This document shows positions 9,849 to 21,034 of a stretch of 64,000 nt of DNA, piece after piece. The position numbers and the translations under genes were made by a program. The notes below the pieces were generated by a model. That model saw only the letters and a list, made by a program, of their open reading frames with translations. It had not been told where the DNA came from and did no database searches. The DNA is from Shinisaurus crocodilurus (lineage: Eukaryota > Chordata > Lepidosauria > Squamata > Shinisauridae): assembly GCA_021292165.1 (NCBI GenBank), contig CM037879.1, positions 250,523,438 through 250,587,437 on the forward strand. Reading direction: 5' to 3'. Position 1 is the first letter of the stretch. Each line of letters begins with the position of its first letter.

Positions 9849-12800
9849 TTATTTATTTATTTATTTATTATATTTATGAATCGCCCATCTGGCCAGACAT
9901 CTGGCCACTCTGAGCGATGTACAATCCAATAAAATACAAGAGGGGGACGACGACACACACACACACAGTATAATACACAATTAAAAACAGTACAAAACTT
10001 AAAAATCCTAACCCACCCCATATTCCCGCCTGAAAAGCCACGTTTTTAATGCCCGGCGGAAGCTAATCAAGGAAGGGGCATGGCGGAGGTCACTGGGGAG
10101 AGAGTTCCATAAATTGGGGGCTGTCACAGAAAAGGCCCTCCTCCTAATCCCCACCAGCCTGGTTTCTCTGGCTGACGGGACAGGGAGAAGGCCGTCCGTG
10201 GCAGATCTTGTTGAGCGGCCTACTTGATGTTGCCGGAGGCGCTCCTTGAGATAAACTGTCCCGGAGACGTACAGGGTTTTAAAGGTCAACGCCAACACCT
10301 TGAATTCGGCTCGGCAAACAACAGGTAGCCAGTGCAACTCTTTGAGCACTGGAGTGATGTGATCATGCCAGCGGCAGCCTTTAACCAGATAAGCTGCTGC
10401 ATTCTGTACCAGCTGCAACTTCCGAACCATCTCCCAGGGTAACCCCACATAGAGCGCATTACAGTAGTCTAGGCGAGAGGAGACCAAGGCATGAACCACT
10501 GATGGGAGCAGATGATTAGGACTGTAGGGGCGCAACTGCCGTATCAGATGGAGCTGATACAGCGCCGCCCAGCTCACAGCTGACACCTGAGCCTCCATGA
10601 CAGCTGGGAGTCTAGAATGACTCCCAAGCTGCGGACCTGATCTTTCAGGGGTAGATGTACCCCATTCAGCACCAGGTCAACATCCTCTAACCTTCCCTTG
10701 TCTCCCACCAGAAGTACCTCGGTCTTGTCGGGGTTCAGTCTCAGCATGTTCCTTCCCATTCAGCCACCCAGTGCCTCCAGGCACTTGGACAGGGTTTCAA
10801 CAGCCAACCTTGGTGAGGATTTGAAGGAGAGGTAGAGCTGCGTGTCATCCGCATATTGATGACAGCGCACTCCAAACCTCCTGATGATAGCTCCCAGCGG
10901 CTTCAGGTAGATGTTAAATAACATCGGGGAGAGGATGAAGCCCTGCAGCACCCCACTAGTGAGCGGCCGAGTGTCCGAAGCCTCCTCCCCAAGAACTACC
11001 CTCTGGTACCTTCCAGAGAGGAAAGACCGGAACCACTGCAATACAGTGCCTCCCATGCCCAACCCCTCCAGGCGGTCCAGGAGGATAACCGTGGTCAATG
11101 GTATCAAAAGCCGCTGAGAGATCGAGGAGGACTAGAAAAGAGCATTCGCCCCTACCCAAAGCCCTCCTCATATCATCTACCAAGGCGACCAAGGCCGTTT
11201 CTGTCGCATGTCCAGGCCTGAAGCCCAACTGGCATGGATCTAAATAATGGGCTTCATCCAAATGTGCCTTCAACTGAGCCCCCACCACTTGCTCAATCAG
11301 CTTGCCCAGAAATGGCAAATTGGAGACTGGGCGAAAGTTGTTCAAATCCTGGGGAACTAAGGAGGGCTTCTTTAGAAGCAGTCTTATTGCTGCCTCCTTA
11401 AGGGCTGATGGCATCACTCCCTCCTCGAGGGAGGCATTCACTACCGCCCTGATCTCCCCAACTAGTTTTTCCCTGCAGCTCATAACAAGCCAGGACGGGC
11501 AAGGATCAAGCAAGCAGGTGGTCAGCTTAACAGAAGAAAGCACCTTGTCCACTTCACCAGAAGGAAGAAGCTGGAACCAATTCCACAAAACCGGACTGCC
11601 ACTGGCCTCCTCCCGTTCACCCACTGTGTCCACGACGCACGGAATCCCACTCCTAATCCGATCAATTTTATCTGCAAAGTGCTTTGCTAAAGCTTCACAA
11701 GAGGCTTTAGACTGTTCCAACGGATCCGGAGCAACTGGACCGACCAGGCTCCGGACCACTTGGAACAGCCTCCTGGGGCAGCACTCCGCAGACGCGATGG
11801 AGGCAGCATAGAAATTCTTCTTTGCTGCCTTCACCGCCACCTGGTAGGCTGAAGATGCAGCTCTGACCTGTGTCCGATCGTCTTCCGAGTGGGATTTACG
11901 CCATCGGCGCTCTAGCCTTCTCACCTCCCGCTTCAGAGCTCGCAGCAATGGAGTAAACCATGGTGCCGTGCGAGCTCTGTTCAGGTGAAGAGGGCGCTTC
12001 GGGGCCACTCGGTCTAATGCCCTGGTGATAGCAGCATTCCAGTCATCCACCAGGGTCTCAACCGAGCTACCGTTTGCGTGCTCCAGTTCCCCAAGCGTGT
12101 TCAGGAATCCATCCGGATCCAAAAGACGCCTGGGGTGGACCATCCTAATAGGTCCTTCACCCCTGCAGAGGGGTTGTGGCACCAAGAAGTCCAGCCCTAC
12201 CAGATAGTGATCTGACCATGACAAGGGGGTTGTGTATATACCCCCGATTTCCAGATCATTTCCTCCCTCTCCAGAAACGAAAACTAAGTGTAGCGCATGA
12301 CCGGCTACATGGGTAGGTCCAGTTGATACAGGATACAGCTCCCAGGAAGCTATAGTCTCCATGAAGTCCCGAGGTGCCCCCATGATGGCAACCTCTGAGT
12401 GTATGTTGAAGTCCCCCAGCACCAGTAACCTGGGGGACAACACGCACATCGGAGACCACCTCTAGCACCTCGGCCAGGGAGTCTGACGTGCAGCGGGGTG
12501 GACGGTACACAAGCAGAATCCCCAGACTGCCCTTTGGACCCAACCTCCAGAACATGCACTCGATAAACTTGGTCTCCCGGAGAGGGAGTCTGGTAAGGAC
12601 CAAGGACTCCCGGTAGATAACAGCCACTCCCCCTCCCCATCCTCCAGTCCTCGGTTGCTGGGCATACGTAAACCCAGGCAGACACAAGGCCCCAAGAGTT
12701 GGAGCAGCGGCCCTGTCCAGCCAGGTTTCCGTAATACATGCCAGGTCTGCACCCTCATCCAGGATTAAGTCATGGATTAAATATGTTTTTTGGGTAACAG

Positions 12801-13613
12801 ACCTGGCATTATACAGCAGCAAATGCAAGGCAGAGGAAGGAGACATGCATCCCCCAGTTATCCCTTGGCTCTGGGCAGGCCTGGAACAAGGGATAGATAT
12901 TAAGCATCGGTCCCTTGTTCCCCTTACTCGGCGTGGCCTGCCCCTTGCGCTCTGCCAGCGCCTGCCGCTCAACGTTGGTACACTTTGACCCCCAGAACTC
13001 CCCCCACTATCTCCATTAGATAGACACATGCCCCTTTGCTTCCGCCGATCAGGCGGGAACCCACCCCCACCCCTCCTTTGCCCTAACAATCAGGGGGAAG
13101 GGCCCCCGCCTTTGTGCCACCCCCGAAGTGGCTCCCCCAAAGGGGCGACCCCCGGGCCGGCAGATGAAGGCCTGCGGAGTGTCAGGCAAGCCAGGTGGCA
13201 GGTGCTACCAATCAGGTAGGATGGGGGGGGGGTGTTGCCCTCCTGACGGCAGCAGAGCTTCCAAGGCAGGCAGGTAGACCACCAGATGGTAAGGATGGTG
13301 GGATGGTAGAGAGGCTGTCTGGAAGGTAGAGTGGCTGGCAGGATGGTACAGCCAGCTCAGGTCTCCTCAACCATCAGGCGTCAGTTGGAACTCAGTTACT
13401 GCTGCTTGTCGTATACAAAGCCCCAGGAAGGAAGGTGGGTAGGCGTGCGTCCTTCTCTGTGACTCCCAAGTGTGACGCTACTTAGCGTCGCACTTTGCGC
13501 GACGCCGAGATGCGCACAGAGGCGCTGCCTCTGGCAGCCCCGCCCTTTAGTACCTGGGGAGGAAGGAGTGGCTGTTGGTCATGCTGATGTCAGACAGGTG
13601 GGGGAGGAGCCCC
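9849..13613 (-). mobile_element. Nearly full-length L2-type LINE inserted in L1
   Basis: On the minus strand the order is a GC-rich 5' region (13090-13613), an endonuclease domain, a reverse transcriptase and a C-terminal domain, ending in an L2-type 3' tail (atttataaataaataaataa near 9850-9880). The visible frames are 12256-13089 (endonuclease start, TETWLDRA and VIYRESLV), 10956-12449 (LGDFNIHSE through RT), 10760-11107 (QYADDTQLYLSF) and 10008-10598 (YCNALYVGLPW, HITPVLKELHWLPV). Only about three or four frameshifts interrupt about 3.7 kb, so it is fairly young. No long target duplication was found. Confidence 0.87.
10956..12449 (-). pseudogene. L2 ORF2 fragment: endonuclease end and reverse transcriptase start
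   Basis: The 497-residue frame begins within the apurinic endonuclease domain (LVLGDFNIHSE, and SWSDHYLVGLDF near residue 75). It continues through the linker (FAASIASAECCPRRLFQVVR type) and enters the reverse transcriptase with FRPVSNLPFLGKLIEQVV, LGFRPGHATETALVALVDD and LLDLSAAFDTIDHG. A frameshift then breaks the catalytic domain; the YADD box lies in the next frame at 10760-11107. Compared with normal L2 ORF2 this is about half of the protein. It is not a host gene. Confidence 0.85.
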
Positions 13614-13665
13614 ATGGTATCTAACTCCAGTAAGATTAAATTGGATAGATAACAATTGTTCCACA

Positions 13666-14124
13666 TTGTGCTGGAGAGGGTGTAATGAAAAAGGTACATA
13701 TGCCCACATGTGGTGGAGCTGTAAAAATGTTCTGGAATTTTGGCAGAAAGTTTTTGCAGAAATATCAGAAATAATTGGAATGGAATTAGAAGTCTGCCCA
13801 AAATTAGCATTGTTAACAATAACAGAAAAATTAGTTTGTTTAAAAAATACTAAAGAATTGATTGTGAATTTGTTAACAGCAGCTAAATTAATGATAGCTA
13901 GGAAATGGAAAGTTCAACATGTCTTTTCAATTACCGAGTGGTATAAAGAGGTATGGGATATCGCGCTAAATGATAAATTAACTTGTAATATCAAATGCCA
14001 AAAAGGTCAATTAGAGAAAAACACTTTTGTCAACATTTGGGGTAAATTTTTGGATTATGTGTTAGTGAAGGGGAAGGGGAATGAACCTTGTCAAGAATTG
14101 TTACATTTTTGGAACATAGAATAA
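13666..14124 (+). pseudogene. L1 ORF2 C-terminal fragment
   Basis: A 152-residue open frame reads CWRGCNEKGTYAHMWWSCK and continues with LEFWQKVFAEISEIIG. It keeps the Cys-rich motif (C-x3-C ... H-x5-C) of vertebrate L1 ORF2 C-termini and stops at a natural position before the A-rich tail. It continues the frame of the left arm, interrupted by the L2 element. Confidence 0.8.
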
Positions 14125-14589
14125 TATTTGATTTTTTATTTTCCTTTTGTTTTTTGGGGAAATATAACTTGGTCCCAAGAGTTGGGAGGTGCACGATGTT
14201 TATGTTGTATTTCTTTTTTGTTGTTGTTGTATGATAGGGGGAAAAATTAATAAAAATTAAAAAATATATACTGTAAATCCTATTATGGATAAGATACACT
14301 GCAAATTAAAAATCACTTTCCCTACTTTGCACTTCCACAAAGTGTGGAAGGTCAATTATAGGCAAGTACCATATGGGAAGAGATGCTGTCTGCAGTGAAA
14401 AGTTTATGAAGACTTTAAATTGCTACTTACTAAGCTGCTTACTTTATCAGGCCATTAGGAATAATTGCTATTCTATTCTTTTTAGGAAGCCTCAGTACTG
14501 GCCTATAATAAGGAAAACTTGAGTTCCTTATCAGTGATAAATGATTTTCCATAATTATTATAAATGAGAAAATGTATTTATCTTTATTG

Positions 14590-15600
14590 TAGGTGTTCGG
14601 TTTTTGTTCATTCTCACTCAGAATTTTATTGTTTATAGCCAATGGCCATCATAATACATACATATATACATGAAGTATAAAATAAAATAAAAACAGGTTG
14701 AACATTAAATATAATGAAACAAAATGCTATAAAATAATCAAGGTTTAGAAACATTCTTTCTGTATGGCCCCCTTATGGTTTGGCAGTAGTTTGGTTTATA
14801 AAGGCTGCTGCTGCCCTTATTTTCCTTGCAGCTAATGCAAATAAAGCTATCCTGTAGCTAATAAATTTGTCCACATCAGCCAACAACCATCTAATTTTAA
14901 AATCGTCTGATTGACCTTCTAAAGTAGTCTGAAAAGGAAGAATAAATCTGGCCCTGGGTGAATTATATAGTGGACAATATAGAATATAATGTACCAGATC
15001 TTCAGTGTGCCCTGTGTCACATATGCAAAAAAGCTCTTGTGCAGGTCTGTTAGAAAATCTTCCAGCCAAATACTCAGTGGGCATTGTTTCAAATCTGAGC
15101 TGGGTAAAAGCATGCCTAACAGGGAAGAAGGTTAGCTCTTGCAGATAGCTTGCCCTTTTGTGATCTGTTTTAATCTTGGCGTACCAAGTGGCAGATTTGC
15201 AGTTTTTTGTATATTCTAGATCTCTTTTGGCATCGCCAAACACAATATCTCGGATCTTATAATCAGACACATCCTGCATTGTCGTTGCTAAGGGAATCGA
15301 GTAACTCAGCATCAAGCATCTGCAAGAGTTTGCCCAGCCTTCTCTATTCTGCAACTCCAAAAAGCATAGTTTTGCTAAATGGTTTTCTGACAATGATGTT
15401 AATTTTTTCCAATATAATATTATGGATTTGTGTATACGTGCATTCAGGGAAGGGAGACCTAGTTCAGTCCTTAATAGTGCACCAGGTGTACTGTGTGGCA
15501 CTGCCAAGAGCATGCGCAGGAACTTGTTTTTTATTATCTCAAGTTCATCTCTACAGTAACTGCCCCAGATTGGTGCACCATATAAGAGATGGGAGGTTTT
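14590..15600 (-). mobile_element. LINE 3' fragment of uncertain clade
   Basis: Read on the minus strand, a C-terminal ORF2 segment is followed by a 3' region ending near aacaataaaattctgagtg (about 14615-14635). The clade is not resolved: it is neither the L1, L2 nor CR1 seen elsewhere in the window. The C-terminal architecture could fit an R4/Dong-like or RTE-like element, but that is a guess. Confidence 0.65.
14773..15513 (-). pseudogene. LINE ORF2 C-terminal domain with Cys/His motif
   Basis: The 246-residue frame starts inside the protein. The preceding bases, read further upstream to about 15600, continue it with YGAPIWGSYCRDELE and KNKFLRMLLAVPHSTPG. It contains GLPSLNARIHKSIILYWKKL and a zinc-knuckle-like segment, CICDTGHTEDLVHYILYCPLY-type spacing (Cys-x2-Cys, His, Cys). 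The last residues (IALFALAARKIRAAAAF) resemble typical LINE C-termini. The frame is open for about 740 bp, so this copy is not very old. No function in the host is implied. Confidence 0.65.
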
Positions 15601-15723
15601 TGTTCATGTTGTTTAAGCTCTTGTTGCTTTGGCAGTTAGGCATATTGACACAATAACCTGAACTAAACTGAAAACTTACTGCAATCATATCTGATTTTCC
15701 TGCCTTCTTTCCCTTATTTTGAG

Positions 15724-15789
15724 GCTAAAATTGCAAGATTGACAAAACGTTTTGGAGCTGCCAGAGAAGACTCGAAGAAAAGACCGGAA
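15724..15789 (+). CDS. ATF7IP: ATF7IP exon: end of the coiled coil
   Basis: Twenty-two codons lie between acceptor ttattttgag and donor gtaagg, phase 0 at both ends. The product AKIARLTKRFGAAREDSKK then RPE continues the helix of the exon at 7110-7247 (…VLTELQ). It is close to known vertebrate ATF7IP. Basic and hydrophobic residues alternate as expected for the end of the SETDB1-binding coiled coil. The acceptor has a pyrimidine-rich tract (ctgccttctttccctt) just upstream. Confidence 0.93.
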
Positions 15790-15949
15790 GTAAGGATAAA
15801 GCTTTTAATTATTTTGCTGATTTCCTATTTAGAACAAAATAATTACTGTGGTGATCATCTTGGACTTTGTTGAAATGCTATCTTTTCTCATTAAAAACAC
15901 TCCTTGACAAAATACTAGGAGTGCATTCTTTGGGTGGGAAGCAGGGTTT

Positions 15950-16040
15950 CCACTTTCTGGAAAGTCAGGGAAATGGAAATTGGTCAGGGAAAGTCAGGGA
16001 AATTGCTCAAAAGTCAGGGAAAGTCAGGGAAATTGTGATT
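15950..16040. repeat. Short tandem array of gtcagggaaa units
   Basis: About six copies of (a)agtcagggaaa, some followed by ttg, occur with variable spacing. The short peptide frame across it is a product of the repeat. Confidence 0.7.
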
Positions 16041-16119
16041 AAGATATACTCATGTAATGGATTTTTTGAGATGCCGCTGCCAGGGGTACGCAAGTTTGAT
16101 ATTACTTAGACGCATGTCA

Positions 16120-17010
16120 AACTGAGCCCTCCATCCTGTCAGTGGGAATCCCCTCCAGTTTTGAAGGTTCCCCTGATGCTAGCAGCGGAGGGACACTTGC
16201 AAAACTGGGGGACCAATAGGCTCACTTGATCTCCCTTAAAGAAACTGTGAAAAGTGTGTGTGTGGGGGGGGAAGAGCCCCTTTCTGCAAACCACGATCTC
16301 CTGGGGCTTTGCAAAGAGCTGACAGGTCCAGACCTGTCAAAGCTCTCAGCTCCTTGCAAAGGGGGGAAATACTTACCTGCAGCCTGGGGTACGCACTGTC
16401 CAGGGTGAGTTCCTGCTGGATTTGGCCAGCAGGCACCCACCCTGGCCAGTACCTAGTCCAGGGGCCCCCTTGCACTAACCTGCCCTGCCCGATTTGCACA
16501 AATCAGGCAGGTCAGGTTAAAAAAAATAATAACGAGGGCAATTATTTGTGCACATTATTGGTACATTATTTTAAAAGGGGGGCGACCACGGGCAACCCCT
16601 CCAAGGTACCATGGAGCACCTTGGAGGGGCACCTCGTGGATGCCCCCATGGGGATCACGAAAGCTGGTTTGGAAGCCAGCTTTTGTGATCCCCCCCCCAA
16701 GTTTTTATTAAAAGTCAAGCTGTGGTGAGCCCATAACAGTTCGTGGCAGTGGCGGGGAGCAGGGGAAACCTTTGCCAGCTGCCCCAAAGTGTCACTCAGG
16801 CACTTTTGGGGTGGCTGGCAATGGCGGTTGCCCACTAGCTGCTTGGCAAGAGTGGCAAGGGTTTTTGCTGCTCTTGTCAAGCGGTTTGCTTGTAGTCAGG
16901 GTTGACCCATGATGGGTCGTGTTGTCTGGGTTCGGACGATAAGACAACCCATCATGGGTCAAACAGACCCTACTACAAGCTATGGCTTGTTAGGATGGCC
17001 TATCTTGCAA
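16120..17010. repeat. Dispersed non-autonomous repeat, relative of 3621-4476
   Basis: Shared blocks with 3990-4440 include the ggcacccaccctgg region, the agctgtggtgagccc region, tgctgctcttgtcaagc and a palindromic acccatcatgggt segment repeated near 16903-16960. A third partial relative lies at about 46690-46990 (cattttggggcagctg). A terminal-like block, gggttcggacgataagacaa, is at 16928. The borders are uncertain. Confidence 0.5.
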
Positions 17011-17113
17011 AAAAAAAAAAAAAAGAGGTAAATATGCCAGTGCCTATATGTAGGATTGGGATATCGGGTCAACAAGGAGGAGAGAAAATTATATTGCATT
17101 GTGAGTGTACTTA

Positions 17114-17378
17114 CCGCATTTTTCGCTCCATAAGACGCACCGGACCATAAGACGCACTTACTGTATGGTACAAAAAAAAATTAAAAAAAAAAAATCAGCT
17201 GAGAGGCGGGGGCTTCCCCCGCCCCACCCAGGAGTCCTCCGCTCTTCCGGACCAGCAGAGGAAAGTAAAAAAAAATTAAAAAAATTTTTTTTTACTATAT
17301 TCACTCCATAGGACGCACAGACATTTCCCCCTCCTTTTTTGGGGGGGAAAACTGCGTCTTATGGTCCGAAAAATACGG
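17114..17378. mobile_element. TA-flanked MITE, ccgtatttttcgctcc ends (copy 1)
   Basis: The element has inverted ends ccgcatttttcgctccataa and the complement of atggtccgaaaaatacgg, with TA on both sides. That fits a Tc1/mariner-type target duplication. The interior has one unit (about 17195-17270) of the block aatcagctgagaggcggg ... ggaccagcagaggaaagt, which is amplified in the copy at 43678-45071. No transposase is encoded. Confidence 0.8.
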
Positions 17379-17504
17379 TACAAAGCAACAGAATACATTT
17401 TGGAGCTTCTAAAAGCAGAAGAGAATGCCTAGTAGATAGAATGATCATGTATGAAATATGTCTTTTAGAACATAGGACTCACATTCACTTGTGTCACTTT
17501 GTAG

Positions 17505-17578
17505 AATCTACAAAACACACCCCATTCCCCAGGAAAAGCGATTGGTGACACAGGCAGTATCAACAGTGTGGCATATCG
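17505..17578 (+). CDS. ATF7IP: ATF7IP exon: short, weakly conserved linker exon
   Basis: Seventy-four bases lie between acceptor cactttgtag and donor gtaagc. The exon enters in phase 0 from the exon ending RPE and leaves with two bases (CG) that form Arg with the first base of the exon at 18002. The product reads NLQNTPHSPGKAIGDTGS then INSVAYR. Only the SPGK core, an Asp and the final Tyr-Arg resemble the linker expected here in ATF7IP. The assignment therefore rests on splice sites, phase and position as well as sequence. The joined frame is open across all three exons. Confidence 0.8.
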
Positions 17579-18001
17579 GTAAGCTTTGAGATTATAGCTG
17601 TGACACTTCCTGCTGTGGAAACCTGTCCTTAGTTGTGCCTGGAATGAGAAATGTTGCATTAAAAATACAATATAGATTGGGGACTACCTTATTTTTCATA
17701 CCTTAAATATTGTGCCCTGTTTTTACCAGTTCTCATGTTGTCAGGAAAAGTAATCCCTCCTGTAGAATATGAGTTCTTGGAGCCACAAATAGATTTGTTC
17801 TGTATTTTTTAGGAATTCAGCTTAAGACCACTTATGATATATAATATGGGAAACCCAGTGCTATTGTGAATGGGACACCCTAGAATGTGGATAGTGATAA
17901 ATTATCTAGATTTGAAAAATAGTTTTTTCTCTGGACTCCTGTACTGCTCATTGCTACACTTCAATTGATTGGTACAGCTAACATGAATCTTTATTCCATA
18001 G

Positions 18002-18078
18002 AAATGCCGGCACAGTGAGACAGATGCTGGAGTCCAAGAGAAACGTAGGAGACACTTTTCAATCCCCTGTCACCACAG
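18002..18078 (+). CDS. ATF7IP: ATF7IP exon: linker with NAGTVRQMLESKRNV
   Basis: The exon follows acceptor attccatag and precedes donor gtaaaa. It completes an Arg codon from the previous exon, then reads NAGTVRQMLESKRNV and GDTFQSPVTT, and leaves one base that joins TG of the next exon to form Val. The NAGTVRQMLESKRNV core is strongly conserved in ATF7IP. The exon marks the start of the Ser/Thr/Pro-rich region that links the SETDB1-binding part to the SUMO-interacting motif. Confidence 0.94.
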
Positions 18079-18268
18079 GTAAAACTCTTTTCCCATCTCA
18101 GATATATATTTAACTTTTTCTTGTATAGTTAGTTTTATAAAACAGAAAATGTAAAAAAAGTCTTAGTATAATTCTGTCAGATTGCAACCATATATATCAA
18201 AAGTAGTAGCAGATACCGCTCTCCTATTTAAGTCCAATGATTGTACCAAATAATGTCAGGTTTTACAC

Positions 18269-18403
18269 CAGGGTGGGCAACTTGTGGCCCTCCAGATGCT
18301 TTTGCCTACAGCTCCCATCATCCCTAGTTAGCATAGCCAGTGGTGAGGGATCATGGGAACTGTAGGCCAAAACATCTGGAGAGCTAGAAGTTACTCACCC
18401 CTG
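18269..18403. mobile_element. Palindromic hAT MITE
   Basis: The ends cagggtgggcaacttgtggc and the inverted caggggtgagtaacttc pair over most of a 135-bp fold-back. Flanks ttttacac (18261-18268) and ttttatac (18404-18411) match at 7 of 8 positions, as expected for a hAT target duplication. Other copies are at 59794-59932 and 60898-61034, with half-copies possible at 26420-26475. Confidence 0.8.
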
Positions 18404-18413
18404 TTTTATACTG

Positions 18414-18862
18414 AACTATGTGGTTTAAAAATGTAGAGATACAACTTTAATCTTTTGAAGATGTCTTTCCATAGAAGCACCTGTAGAGAACCAGAGCACT
18501 ACCGGCCCTGGAGTGCAATGCTTCACTCCAACTTACTGTTGCTGCCACCACCACTCTCTTCAACCTTAGAAGTGGGGCGAGGGGGACTCCACAATCAGTG
18601 GGTTTTATCTGGGAGGAGAGCACTCTTGGCAAACTCATTCTGATATTAGTGGGCAGAGTCCAATCTGTTGACTCCTTGCCCCCCTCTAACCAAAGCATGT
18701 AGCAGTCTGGCATGTGACGGGAATGATCCTTGTGATGTTAGAATACACAGTCAAACCCAAGTTCCTTGAAGACATTTTATTAAAATTAAGGGTAAGGAAA
18801 AAGGAAGAATTGGGTAGTATTAAGAAAAGAAAGCAAGTACAATCCAGAAAGCTGTATACTAA
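18414..18862. other. Unassigned intron
   Basis: I find no exon and no repeat that I can name. Confidence 0.4.
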
Positions 18863-19092
18863 ATTTATTTATTTATTTATTTATTATATTTATACCCTGC
18901 CTTTTTTCCTGCAAGGAACCCAAGGCGGCTTACATAATCCTCCTCTCCATTTTATCCTCACAACAACCCTGTGAGGTAGGTTAGGCTGAGAGGCAGTGAA
19001 GTCACACAGCGAGTTTCATGGCCGAGCGGGGACTAGAACCCGGATCTCCTGAGTCCCAGTCCAACACTCTAACCACTACGCCACACTGGCTG
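18863..19092 (-). mobile_element. MIR-like tRNA-derived SINE
   Basis: On the minus strand the 5' end is a tRNA-like head (ccagtgtggcgtagtggtta, then gggttctagtccccgct, a B-box). A conserved core follows (ctcacagggttgttgtgagg), then a tail like that of L2 LINEs (gcagggtataaatataataa). The copy at 26010-26247 is nearly identical, so this family was active recently. Confidence 0.85.
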
Positions 19093-19097
19093 TGTAA

Positions 19098-20149
19098 ATG
19101 GTTTTACAAAAAAGTTCTAAAACAGGTATGGGCAGAAGTCAGGCCTACAGGATCTATTTTGTTTAGTACCAGAACTTCAAGATACACCAACTGGAGCTTA
19201 GTGCAAAAGACACACTTAGAATTAAAAGAACTCGGAGCCCAGGAATTTGTTTTGAATACCAGAACTGAACGGAGCTCCCAGTCCTTCCACACACAAATCC
19301 ACTCCTGGTTACTCCAAGCTTTCTTAATTTCAGCTGTATAATTTAGGGGGTGGGGTGGGGTGGAGTCATTATGTTGCTATGGTTAAAGAGTTGGGAGTCA
19401 GAAATCCTTGCAAATCTACTGAAAATCACCCAGAGATCTACCAGTAGATTCAGATCCTCCTTCTACCCACCCCTATTTTAAAACTTACCTGCATTTTATG
19501 CGGATCACCTGTGAATTCTGAGATGGCAGACTTGCCGGAGGAAGTGACAGTTTCAAAACGGCATCAGCCTCATCTTTATCCCTGGAGATTTCAGGGGAGG
19601 GGCTGACAGGAATGAGGATCAACCAGTCAGGTGTGACCCATATTTTACTGATAGACTTTCATAGTACCTTAACAGCATGGCCAGTCAGCATCTTCATAGG
19701 GAAGGATAAGCCATGAACACTTCCAATCCAGAAAAGTAGAAGTAAGAGGTGAGAATAGGGGGGATAATTTATCTTGGTTCCTGGCAGATGGAAACTATTA
19801 AGGGAATTCATAGCTTGTGTAGTGACAGAGAATCTGCTCTGAACTGGAGGGTAGGCTATTTGCTAGATATGCAGTATTTTTAAAGGGACAAGCATTTTAT
19901 TCTCCACAACACCTTCTAACTATTCCTGATCAAATCTTATTATTAGGAGCTGTAATGAGCATAGGAGTAAATAGGGTTTTGTTCTCAGTCCTGTTTACTG
20001 CGGAACACTTTTTTCCTTTCCTATATTCTCCCCTCCCCCCTTTTCATAAATTGAGCCTATCTACTCATGAATGGAGGGCTCAGAAGCGGGGAGTAGACAT
20101 ACAACACTGTTAGCTCATTTTTAATTTTATCTTATTCTTTAAACCAGCA
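19098..20149. other. Unassigned intron
   Basis: I see no supported exon. Low-complexity stretches and possible old repeats are present but cannot be assigned. Confidence 0.4.
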
Positions 20150-20716
20150 GGTCCCCAATGCAGCACCAATGGGCACCATGACACCCTTGGGCACCTCTGA
20201 TGGCACCTGCAAAGCTTTCCACTCCCTGCCCCCTTCAAAAAAAAAGTTTTAATGAAAAATTGAAAAACATTAGGGCACCAGGTTCTCCTTCCTATTCCTG
20301 AAGCTGCCGCTGATCAGCTGTTCAGTGGGCCGGAAGAGAAAGAAAGACAAAGGGTAGAGAGGAGAGAAAGAGAGGGAGGTTAGAGACTAGGAGCAGGGAG
20401 AAAGCAAGGTAAACAGGTGGGGAGGAGAGAAATAGTGAGGCTAGAGGCTAGAAGAGAGAGAGCAAAGGGGAAAGGTCTGTGTGGATGGAAGAAGATTGGG
20501 CAGGCCAGGAAGGAACTATTTCCATTTCCCCCTCCCTCCCAGTCGCTAGCCTTGCTGTTTCTCCCCCACCCCCACCTCTTGACTAGCCAACCCCCCACAG
20601 CAGCCATTATGTGACTAGCCACATCCTCCATGGGAGCCATTTTGTGGTGGTGCCCACAGCGGTTCTCAAATTCCCAAATGTGCCCACAAGTCCAAAACAT
20701 TTGGGGTCCCCAGACA
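20150..20716. repeat. hAT-like non-autonomous element
   Basis: The left end caggtccccaatgcagcacc and the right end tttggggtccccag are inverted. The segment near 20625-20690 (gccattttgtggtggtgccc ... aaatgtgcccaca) recurs at 48570-48640. The middle holds an AG-rich stretch (20330-20460). No transposase was seen. Confidence 0.55.
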
Positions 20717-21034
20717 GTTGTACTTTAAACAAACTTCAAAACCGTATGACAAGATTAAAATATAAACAATGTCAAAACTAACATAATTTCATGTATCTAT
20801 TAACTGAGCAAAGAAGTAGCAAACAAAAGCATCAACAATTCAATTGAAAGCTTTCTGAAAAAGAGAGGACAATTTGCTTTCAATAGAACAGCAAGAACTG
20901 GAAGATTTTATTCTCATGTGTGGCATTCCAGAGCATCAGGGTTCTCTTCTCATGGAGATCAACCTAGTGTTCATATAGGGTGGAATATTTAGCTGGGTAT
21001 TATTGGTAATTCTTAGATGTTGAGAAGCTTTACA

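Larger units (their letters stand above)
9380..14262 (+). mobile_element. L1 LINE 3' fragment, split by an L2 insertion
   Basis: The two arms are about 9380-9848 and 13614-14262. They encode the C-terminal part of L1 ORF2, including WDRRIVTVMSTRIKENFYK on the left and YAHMWWSCKNVLEFW on the right. The second L1 copy, at 28136-29040, is uninterrupted at this point. It reads agatggtatttaactccag across the site, which proves that 9849-13613 was inserted later. The element ends in an A-rich tail (aaaaattaataaaaattaaa) near 14240-14262. The left arm has stop codons, and its 5' border is approximate. Confidence 0.82.
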
